The notes under the pieces: model-generated
The model's input: only the letters and a program-made list of their open reading frames with translations
Database searches by the model: none
Told to the model about the DNA's origin: nothing
Program-made: the position numbers and the translations under genes
DNA from: Lunularia cruciata
Taxonomy: Eukaryota; Streptophyta; Marchantiopsida; Lunulariales; Lunulariaceae
Length of the DNA stretch: 64,000 nt
Direction: 5' to 3'
Assembly: GCA_948567375.1 (NCBI GenBank)
Contig: OX419760.1
Span: 60,756,911-60,820,910, forward strand
Shown here: positions 54,901-64,000 of the stretch, in pieces
How positions within the stretch are numbered: position 1 is the stretch's first letter
Layout: every line of letters begins with the position of its first letter

Positions 54901-55140
54901 GTGCAAGGACTAGTGCAATCCATAGGAGAGCAATCACAGTAGGTGATGTTTCTTCGGATGTTCCCAGACTTTGTGAGGGCTTAGCACCATTTCTTCTCTC
55001 CTGCTTGACAGGGGTCTTCTTATCCTTCGTTTTTTATACTCGGTCACCTTCTTTCTTGTATACCTTGATGGGGTTTTCCATCCTTCTTGTCACCTATCCT
55101 TCTTGATGGGGTTGCCTTTATGTTGTTATCCTACAGAGTC
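51902..55140 (+). pseudogene. RLE-type LINE, copy C (nearly full length)
   Basis: This is the longest copy. It starts with ATG (51902, MATPPHAR) and a C2H2 finger CLVCHHRFTSQGVKIHVGRIH (about 51955-52017). It continues through the region shared with copy A (52563-52874), then RT with VVLQVDIENAFNSISR (about 53091-53140), a degraded QGDPLGG motif, LANN in place of LADD (about 53383), and GLKLKVSKCKAW. It ends with the CCHC and RLE region (54360-54840) and the shared 3' tail. Many stops make it inactive. N-terminal C2H2, central RT, then CCHC and PD-type nuclease is the layout of R2-like LINEs. Confidence 0.85.
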
Positions 55141-55794
55141 ACCTTTGAGTTATCCGAGCCTCAGGGACTTTTATGTCACAGCCGCGACTTCCAGCGCTCA
55201 TCAAATTCGGATTCGGCGGTCGAAGCACTCGTGGACAAAAGCGCTACTTGCCAAGTGGAATAATAATTGGCCGTGAAACATCATCGGCAACAGTACTGTG
55301 TACGTAGAGAATCCGGACAGCCGGAACGAAAGGAGATGCATCGTGTGATCAAACTGACCCGGTGTACAGTTTGCCGACCAAGTTGACCGGCGATTGAGCA
55401 CCCCAATGCAGGGCGGAAGACACGACATTCGTCATTGGGAGGACCGCCTTTTAGTAACTTGATGGCCGACGATCCAGCATATCCAGGCGTCCCTGCGTAT
55501 TGATTCCGGCAGCTACTAAACGAAGAAGTCGTCTCCACGCACGACAAAGGTGTTCGTAAAGCTTCCATCGGAGCTCAACTGTCAGTGAGCGACGAATTGA
55601 GAAGCTGCGCTCGAAGTCACTTCAGTAAGGTCCGATCGAAATAGGATGATGGATATAATTTCAGTACTCGCACTTTAGCTGTAGTTCTTGATCCATTTAA
55701 CATCCTGATTTGAGGAACTGAGTCAGGAGTGGCAGAGGGGGTCAGAAGAGAACGATAGGAAGTTGTAATCCCGAGCGAAATTAAGCAAGGCAGC
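55141..55794. other. Presumed promoter and 5'UTR of the acyl-CoA oxidase gene
   Basis: Less AT-rich than the neighbouring spacers. Minus-strand frames (55201-55568, 55617-55913) resemble nothing known and partly run antisense to exon 1. No promoter element can be assigned with confidence. Confidence 0.4.
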
Positions 55795-58700
55795 ATGGGA
55801 GGAACGATGACAGAATCCATGGGACCTAGTACTCTGATGGATGAGAGACGCAAAACAGAGTTCGATGTCAATATGATGAAGGTTCTATGGGCAGGAGGAG
55901 AAGAGCTGCACAAAACGGAGAAGAGACTTAAGGATCTCGTTGCGAATGACCCGGTATGTATGATTTGCCTTCTTGTCGAAGTTGTCGCGCAGCTTCTTAT
56001 GTTTTGGATTTAGGTTTTGAATTTTTGGCATGGTTAATAGTGCTTGAAAGGTACTTGTCAACTACGATTTTGCTTGTCCGAGCACTTCATTCTGTTCGAC
56101 TTCGGAGCGATGGATCAATAGCAGGTGCTCGTTGTGTTGTTTCTTTGCTTTGCCTGGTACATCGATTAGGTGTTCGAGAAGGCTAGCCGGACAAGACTGG
56201 ACCGCAAAGCACTTTACAAGAATTCTCTTCGGAAGGCAGCACACGCTTGGAAAATCATCCAGGAAAAGAACTTATCAGGTCTATTACATAATCTATTTGA
56301 TTTCTTGGGTGACATGCCAATCGTGGAATTACCGAATTTATAAACCCGAGCTTGTAGAGTTTTTGGATAGAGCCTGGTAACTCCCATATGTGTTGAGTTC
56401 TGTGCTGCAGATCTGTAGTTCTACTAGGAAATCTAACCATGTTTTTTTTTGGCCTGCTTTGAGCAAATTGTTGGCAAAATGAAAATTTTCCTTCAGAGTC
56501 TCCCGAGTGCAACTTCTAGTCACGGAAGATCCTGTAGAGGACCGTGGTGGGTTTGTTCTTCTAGATTTGCTTTTGGTGGTGGCCTGGTGACCCTGCATCA
56601 GAGACATTTCGTTTGCTTTATCAGGGGCCCGTAGCTGATTATATCTGTTGATTGGTTTGACATTCTGACAACAGCGGAAGAAGCAGCAATGCTGAGACAT
56701 TTTGTTGACGAGCCGACTTATGGTGACCTTCACTGGGTGGGTGTCGGCCTTTTGCTGTCACTTCTTGATCACCCAGCTCCTTCTCCTATGGTTTTCACCT
56801 CAGACTGGTATATGACTATCATGAACAAGACCACGCCATGACATGTTTACAAACCTGTAAAATCCTTTCGTCACCAATCCATATGATTGGATGAATGTAT
56901 TGCAGGGCATGTTCGTACCTGCGATAAAAGGGCAAGCCACTGAAGAACAACAAAAGAAGTGGCTACCCCTCGCCTACAAAATGGCAATTATTGGCTGCTA
57001 TGCACAGACAGAACTAGGGCACGGATCTAACGTTCAAGGTCTTGAGACGGAGGCTACTTTTGATCCTTCCACCGACGAGTTTGTTCTCCATAGTCCGACA
57101 CTCACCTCAACGAAAGTGAGCTTCAGAAGGATCTCACAACAACACTTATCTGTTTATCACTTACTCGTCTTCTTGTTATAGATGTCGCACGGGAGAGTTG
57201 CTTGAGAAATTCAAATACTGTAGATCGATAAAAAAATTTTGATCAAAAAGTTGTGTCAAATTTATTACCCTTGTTTAAGGATAATATATTTAACATGTAA
57301 CGCACTTTTTAAGTGTTATGGGGGCTCGTTACCTTTTGTAATAGTGGCTGTGACCGTTCATGTTCCTGGAGCAAGGAGCAACTGACACTTTTGCTGTTCA
57401 CATTGACAGTGGTGGCCTGGAGGTCTTGGGAAGGCTTCTACTCATGCTGTCTTGTATGCTCGACTCATCACGGATGGGAGAGATTACGGAATACACGGTA
57501 AGACATTATGAATGCTGTTCATACGTATATGAGTGAGGTCGGTACTTGCCTTCTATCACGGAGGCAAATGGATGTCTTTAAAGTAGGAAGGTTAACGTTG
57601 ATTGATTTTTCTCTGGTGGTTAAAAACCGACTCAAACCCAAATTCAGAGTTCTTTTCTAACCAGCAGTGAGTTCGCCTATGACTATTCCATGATCATATG
57701 TGTCACTGGAATTTCCAGCATCTCATCCATTTAACTGCCGACGGAGTACAAACGGAACTCTTTTTCATTTTTCGTGTTCACTTCTGTACAGCTTTCATCG
57801 TCCCACTTCGGAGCCTAGAGGATCATAGACCTCTTCCGGGTGTGACAGTAGGAGATATAGGCGTGAAGTTTGGCAATGCCGGGTATAATGCCATGGACAA
57901 CGGCTATCTACGGTTTGACCATTATCGGATACCTCGCCAAAATCTTCTTATGAAGTAAGCACAGATCCTTACACAAATGTATCTGCAGCTAATCCAATTC
58001 TTCCTCGTCTCAAAATTTTGTTTCACTCACTCAAACTATGGCCATTTTAACTCGGACGCTCTGAACACCTTGAGAAACTGATGCAAGGGTACTTTCTATG
58101 AATTTCTTCAAGAGATAATTGGACTTCCAGTTCTTCCATCTTCTTGACCACTGCCAATTCCGTCTCTGAGTTATTGCAGGTTGGCTGCTGTGACAAAGGA
58201 GGGGAAGTATATCAAATCAGGTCAACCGAAACAAATTGGGTACGGTGCGATGGTCTATGTGCGCCAAAGCATCGTGAGAGATGCATCCATCATGCTTTCT
58301 CGTGCTGTTACTGTAGCAGTCCGTTATAGTTGTGTAAGGCGTCAATTCGGCCCTGGGAAGGGGAAGCCAGAAACTCAGGTACTTTGTCCTCTTCTTGCAG
58401 GAGAATCACGCTTAGAGTAAAGTCTCTTTCCAATTTCTACTTTGGCCTGACTGAATCACTTGATACATTTTTTTGTAAACTCCTCGTTTGATGTTGCAGG
58501 TGATTGATTATGCAACGCAGCAGAATAGACTCTTCCCGTTACTTGCTTCGGCCTATGCTTTCCGTTTTGTGGGCGAGTGGATGACATCGTTGTACAAGGA
58601 CGTCGTTGACCGGCTAGAGAGAAATGATTTTTCAACTCTACCTGAAGTACATGCCTGCACGTCCGGGCTGAAGAGCATAACCACTTCCGTAACGGCGGTT

Positions 58701-59782
58701 AGTGACTTTCTCCAGCTTAAATTACTTTTGCCTCAGACAAGTACTGCATACATATACAGTTGTGAGATTCTACACTCCAATTGCCAGCAATAGGAGTAGT
58801 GAGGAAAGGTGTAGGTTTGATACTGCTTCATTGGATTAGAATGTTGTACTACTATCGTGAAATTTGCATCAGGGTTCAAGAGATAACAAAGCATGGCTGT
58901 TGAGTCGAGGAAGTCCTCGCCCATTGAACCCCAGGTTTAGAAGAACTTAAAATGGACTGACCATACCAAAACAGAAATCTGCAATGGTATGGTCAAAATG
59001 CCATCACGTCATACATAGATTTGTGGTAGAAAATCATGTTGGTATTTCACGTTTTTGTCTTGAAATGAACGTCCTTATTCCATGCCATATATATCTGCAC
59101 GCTAATCGCTTAAATCTGGGAGACAATCTGCAGTCATTTTTTTATATCCTTATAGTAAGACAGTTCTGGCCTGGAGTAGTGACACAATCTTCCAGCAGTT
59201 AATGATCTCATTATTTGGCATTCAGGACGGCATTGAGGTTTGTCGAAAGCTCTGTGGAGGGCATGGCTACCTTTGTAACAGTGGCCTTCCCGAATTGTAT
59301 GCATCATACGTGCCAGCTTGTACATATGAGGGGGATAACACAGTCCTACTCTTCCAGGTAACCTTCAGCTCCTTTCATTCAATCACTGAGGGTACTGCAT
59401 AAGCCTGTTATTACACGTAATGCCTATACCATTGTGAAGAAGCGATCAGCCGTACTAGAGATCATTTCTAGAAAATGGGTCCATTTTCTAGAAATGATCT
59501 CTAGTACGGCTGCCGTTTGTTCCTTTCTTCCTTATAGTCCTCGTTCTATGTCTATATAACTTGTCGTTGTCAAATTTTACGGAGAATGGTTGTGAGCAAC
59601 TAAAGCATTAGATCTCTAGTGAATGTCTCATCTCTCTGATTCGTCTGTATTTTGATTGTAGGTGGCCAAATTCTTGATGAGAGCCCTCTCTCAGGTGGGC
59701 AGCGGAACGAAACCCATTGGTACAGCCGCATATCTCGGTGATATTCAACGGCTAGCTTCACAGAATTGCACCATTACTGAAG
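55795..59782 (+). CDS. ACX1: Peroxisomal acyl-CoA oxidase, ACX1 type (3' part not found)
   Basis: Ten exons: 55795-55953, 56170-56278, 56675-56736, 56906-57115, 57410-57497, 57792-57954, 58180-58378, 58500-58697, 59226-59357 and 59662-59782. All phases match, covering about 480 residues. Typical blocks are [68 protein letters not shown] and KLCGGHGYL. They end with [10 protein letters not shown], which holds the catalytic glutamate. The enzyme oxidises acyl-CoA to trans-2-enoyl-CoA in peroxisomes, with FAD, giving H2O2; ACX1 acts in beta-oxidation and jasmonate synthesis. Family members are about 660 aa, so ~190 C-terminal residues, including the peroxisome signal, are missing. Exon 10 ends in a donor-like AAG/GTGATT; reading through gives a stop at 59788. 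Either a long intron full of repeats leads out of the window, or the gene is truncated. Confidence 0.9.
59447..59512. repeat. Perfect 32-bp inverted repeat in ACX1 intron 9
   Basis: Arms 59447-59478 and 59481-59512 are exact reverse complements separated by GT only. The arm begins CAGCCGTACTAGAGATCATT and ends GAAAATGG. It lies in the intron between exons 9 and 10. It would form a strong hairpin in RNA or a cruciform in DNA. Confidence 0.97.
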
Positions 59783-61277
59783 GTGATTAAATCTGCAATT
59801 TACTTGATAGACATAGAGATATCAATTTGGTAATAGTAAGGCATCAAGATAAAGATTCTCATGAAGATTTACCCGAGTTGCATGACCCGCTCTTCCGCTG
59901 TATAACCAATATATTGTAGGTTGATCATAAACTCGGCACGAGGAGTACTGGCATTCGCCCAGCTACTTCGGCACTGTGTTAGGCGCCGAGGAAGTCGTTA
60001 GTGCTTTCGTGAAGGCTTACTATGACCGTCTGTCTACTTCCTTCAGTTGTTTACCGTTTTAGGACTCAGGCGTTCATGGGCCATGCTGCGCTATACTATA
60101 TGTGAGAGAATGCATGTAAGTAGGGGGTCAATTGATAGAACTGCTGATAATCCCAGAACTGGGATTATATAAGTACATGAGCATACTAGATAGTACACCT
60201 TTGCTATCTACAAGAGTCGGAACATATAACTCGTGTATTTAATTTAACTCGTGTTAACAGGAACTAGTGAACAACAACATGTGATCATCAATCTAACACA
60301 ACGACTCATTATAATTCTAACACTATATCCAGTCCGTGTCTTGGCACTCATGAGTTTTCGAGCAGAAACTCGGTACGAGGGGTACTGACACTTACTCAGC
60401 TACTTTGGCACTGCATGAGGCACTAATGAAGTCGCATGTGTTTCGTGGAGGTTTACTATGGCCGCCTGCTGCTTCCCTTTGCTGTTTAGTGTCTCAGAAC
60501 TCAAGCGTCCAGAGCGCTTGTTGCGATATACTTTATATCCTGTCTTCTTTCGTTTCGCTCTCTTTACCCTGTTACACTTCGACGTGTCTCTGCAGCCACA
60601 CCATCCATAAGCTCTCGCATGGTTCCACTCCTCCATTCCCCAGCTAATTCCCTCCCTATCATTTTTCCTTCGCTCATTGCCTGATTCATGGTTTGACCTC
60701 CGGCGTCTACAGTGTTCCTACCTGACTCCAGCCCACGTTTTTAATTTCATCGTTCATGCACTGCTTACTGGCGGTCTATTACATAACGTATCCTATTTCT
60801 CGCAGTCTGTTTGAGTAGATGTTCTTGATTTCACACTTTCATGTTGTTTACTAGTCCGTTAGATATATGTTATTCTCAATTTGTTTCAATTGTGCCTTTG
60901 CTTCAGGTTACATTCGATGCATTCTACCTGATGAATTTATCACTATTCTAGCATTGTGAATCATGTACATTTTGCTTACCAAACATTTGCATTTCATGAG
61001 TTCTGGATAATCCGTTCCCAGAACGGCTCTCATATACCTATATATCCATGCCGTAGGTGCTTTCGTGGAAGTTTAACGTGGCCACCTTCTGCTTCCCTTA
61101 GTTGTTTAGCGTGATCATTTTCATTTCATGAGTTCTGGATAATCCGTTCCCAGAACTGCTCTCATATACCAATATATCCATGCCGAATGTGCTTTTGTGG
61201 AAGTTCACCATGGCCACCTTCTGCTTCCCTTAGTTGTGTAGCGTTCCAGGACTCAAGCGGCCATAGCACTTGTTGCA

Positions 61278-61460
61278 ATTATCCAGTCCTCTTTCGCATG
61301 TGTCCTCATTTTTTATAACCAGTCCTCTTTTGCTGCGATTATCCAGTCCTTTTTTGCATCTGTCCTCATTTTTATAACCAGTTCTCTTTCGCTGCAATTA
61401 TCCAGTCCTCTTTTGCATCTGTCCTTATTTTTCATAACCAGTCCTCTTTCGCTGCGCTCT
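61278..61460 (+). repeat. ~60-bp minisatellite inside the repeat block
   Basis: Three copies of TTATCCAGTCCT(C/T)TTTTGCAT, TGTCCTCATTTTT and ATAACCAGTCCTCTTT, with small differences, lie head to tail. Confidence 0.85.
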
Positions 61461-61751
61461 TGTTATACTGTTACACTTCGATATGTCTCTGCAAAAACAC
61501 CATCTACTCCGCTCCTGCATTGCTCTACTTCTCCCTTCCTCAGCTATTTCCCTCCCTATTATTTTTCACTCTCTCTTTGACTGCTTCATGGTTCATACCT
61601 GACGTTCGATCTCCAGTGTTCTTACCCGACTCCAGACTACAGTTTATTTTCTTCGTTCTGGTGATTGCTTATTGGTGCACACTGTTTTATATTTCTTGAA
61701 TTCTGTTGCATAGGCTTTATCGAATACAAGTTGTTTACTAGTTCTTTAGAT

Positions 61752-61794
61752 ATATGTGGTTCTCTATATATGTACTATATAGAGAACCACATAT
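61752..61794. repeat. Perfect 19-bp inverted repeat
   Basis: The arms ATATGTGGTTCTCTATATA and TATATAGAGAACCACATAT flank the loop TGTAC. A single arm-like ATATATGTGGTTCTC recurs near 63325, so it is a repeat-derived palindrome. Confidence 0.95.
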
Positions 61795-64000
61795 GTACTA
61801 TAGGCTTGTTTACAATATCGTTGATTACTTGACTTCTTATTTGATGTACATATTGTTTACTGTTTTTCCCTTAGACTCGTATACCATCTTGACTCCTGAA
61901 GTGACACAGAATACCACTATTTGAGTTTCTGCCATGTGGACTTTGATCGCTTGCTTCTGGACATGTGGCCTCTGCTTATGGACACATGGGCCCACCTGGT
62001 CCTTCCCTTCATACCAGGCTGAATTTGCCTCCATGCTTTGCCCTTTTGCAAGATGCACTAACTTTTTTCATTGCTTTTACTTGCTTTTCTGCTCGCCTTT
62101 GTTTCTCCTGCTTGACTTGCCAAATCCCTTCCTGTGTAGCGCTGATATTTCTGGTTCCTACTTGTCCCTTCACGTGCAGTGCTGATGTTTCGTGTGCCGA
62201 TGTTTCTTGCTCCCCACTCTGTATCATTCACGCACCTTTGTTTGAGTCTGTATCATTCACACACCTTTGATTAATTATTTCTCTTTGCTGCATCATGGGT
62301 TTTTTCTCTCTACTAATTCATGTTTATGATTTCAGGGATACATCAGGTATGTCTCGTCTGCTTCCATTCCTTACTCATGTGGATTTTTTTCTTTCTTGAC
62401 TGATAGTCATTATGCTGCTGACCCTCCTGCGCTTATTTAGGTGCCTACACTTCTGTTTGCCCTTTACTTCCACATTTCCATTTCTGTTCTTTTGTACTTT
62501 CGACATTCTCACTACTTATGATTGACACTTTAGGGGAGCAACCAAGTTTGCCTTGGCACTCATGAGTTTTCAAGCAGAAACTAGGTACAAGGGGTACTGA
62601 CAATTGCTCAGCTACTTCGGCACTGCGTGATGCACTGATGAAGTCGCGAGTGTTTTCGTGGAGGTTTACTATGGCCGCCTTCTGCTTCCCTTAGCTGTTT
62701 AGCATCTCAGGGCTCCAGCGTCCATAGCGCTGGTGGTGATATACTTTATATCCTGTCCTCTTACGCTTCGCTCTCTTTACCCTGTTACACTTCGCCCCGT
62801 TTCTGCAGCCACATCATCCGAGAACTCTTGTTTTGTTCCACTCCTCCATTCCCCAACTAATTCCCTCCCTAGTATTTTCCCTTCGCTCTTTGACTGCGTC
62901 CTGCTTCGACCTCTCGTGTCGACTATGTTCCTACTTGACTCCAGCACACTTTCTTAATCTTCGTTCACGCACTGCTTACTGGCAAGCTCTTACATCACAT
63001 TTTCTATTCCTCGCTATCATTTGCAAAGATTCTCTCGGTTTCACGTTCTTTACTAGATTTCATGTTCTTTACTAGTCCATTGGCCACCTGTTATTCTCCA
63101 TTTGTTTAAATTATGCCTTTGCTGCAGGTTACATTTGATGCATTCTGTTATTCTCAATATGTTTGAACTATGCCTTTGCTGCAGGTTACTTTCGATGCAT
63201 TCTACCTTAGGGATTTAACACTACTCTAGCATTGTGATTCATGTAAATCTTGCTTATCGATCATTTGCACTTCATGAGTTCTGGATAACACGTTCCCAGA
63301 ATGACTTCTGCTCTCATATACCTATATATGTGGTTCTCGTAGTACTCTTAGTACTGACATTTGTTCAGCTACTTTGGCACTGCGAGAGGCACTGATGAAG
63401 TCGTTGGTGTTATCGTGGAGGTATACTATGGCCGCCTTCTGCTTCCTTCAGTTGTTTAGTGTCTCAGGACTCCAGTGTCCATAGCGCTGGGTGTGATATA
63501 CTTTATATGTCCTGTCCTCTTATGCTTTGCTCTAGTTACACTCTTACATTTAGACCCGTTTCTGCAGCCACATCCTTCGAGAATTCATGTTTGGTTCCAC
63601 TCCTCCATTCCCCTACGTTTTCACTCCCTAGTCCTTTCCCCTTCAATCTCTGACTGAATCCTGCCTCGACCTCTAGTGTTTACTGTGTTCCTCCCCAACT
63701 CCATCCCACGTTCTTCATCTTCATCCACGCACTGCATCCTGGTGGGCTCTTACAGCAAGTCTCCTATTCATCTCGCTTTATCCACGCACTGCATCCTGGC
63801 GGGCTCTTACAACACACAGCATGTTTCCTATGCCTCTCGCTAACGGTTGCATTGCTGCTCTCGATTTCATTTTTTACTGGTGAACTCTTACATCAAGCTT
63901 TCTATCCCACGCTCACGCTGGCATTGCTGCTCTCGATTTCACATTCTTTACTGTCCATTGACAGTATGGTATTCTCAATTTCTTGCACTTATGCCTTTGC

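Larger units (their letters stand above)
59930..64000 (+). repeat. Block of diverged long tandem repeats
   Basis: Copies start near 59930, 60345, 61045 (partial), 62550 and 63345. They share ACGAGGGGTACTGACA, CAGCTACTT(C/T)GGCACTG, GAAGTCG, TACTATGGCCGCCT(T/G)CTGCTTC, ATACTTTATAT and CCACTCCTCCATTCCCC. The strand shown is C/T-rich, with frames reading across but no coding signature. It may be intron 10 of the oxidase gene or intergenic. It continues to the window edge. Confidence 0.75.

Noticed and set aside
59930..64000. CRISPR array or coding repeat protein
   Set aside because: Units are long, diverged and C/T-rich, without short identical repeats, unique spacers or a conserved reading frame.

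Overview
The window is nuclear DNA of a land plant. It has GT-AG introns, a thylakoid-lumen photosystem I assembly factor, a plant-type peroxisomal acyl-CoA oxidase, a plant ArfGAP of the AGD5 type, a tRNA-Leu and large AT-rich, transposon-filled spacers. The elements present (restriction-like-endonuclease LINEs, and Ty3/gypsy elements carrying a DNA methyltransferase and a PHD finger) make me lean towards a seed-free plant such as a bryophyte, lycophyte or fern. That is an inference; the species cannot be read from the sequence.

Layout. 1-4000: tRNA-Leu(AAG) followed by a T-rich tandem array, then AT-rich spacer. 4001-6469 (-): a six-exon histidine-phosphatase (phosphoglycerate-mutase-like) gene, complete at 230 aa. 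7820-10965 (-): a decayed, 5'-truncated LINE (copy A). 13791-18075 (-): an eleven-exon ArfGAP gene (AGD5-like, 611 aa), with a three-copy tandem repeat just upstream of its start. 18775-19210: a dispersed repeat whose inverted partner lies at 46420-46865. 22080-42243: a nest of LTR retrotransposons. 43926-45260 (+): a three-exon PSA2-like gene (221 aa). 48222-49015 (+) and 51902-55140 (+): LINE copies B and C. 55795-59782 (+): ten exons of an ACX1-like acyl-CoA oxidase, lacking the last ~190 residues. 59930-64000: a block of diverged long repeats.

The most notable item is the Ty3/gypsy element at 22477-32267. Its order is LTR, Gag with zinc knuckles, protease, a DNMT3-like cytosine-5 DNA methyltransferase, reverse transcriptase, RNase H, integrase, PHD finger, LTR. 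The methyltransferase keeps recognisable motifs I, IV, VI, VIII, IX and X in canonical order, and the PHD finger keeps all eight zinc ligands. The element is dead, and most of its stop codons look like C-to-T changes, as expected for heavily methylated DNA. A second, inverted and deleted copy lies at about 32490-41573. It is interrupted by a chromodomain Ty3/gypsy element with a perfect 5-bp target duplication (33700-40273), by a truncated LTR, and is bordered by a solo LTR with its own duplication.

The LINE copies share an N-terminal C2H2 finger (copy C), a reverse transcriptase and a C-terminal CCHC plus PD-(D/E)-type endonuclease region. This is the architecture of R2-like elements rather than of the APE-type LINEs usual in plants. 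Exon models were built by hand from splice signals, reading phase and family conservation; all internal exon phases close.
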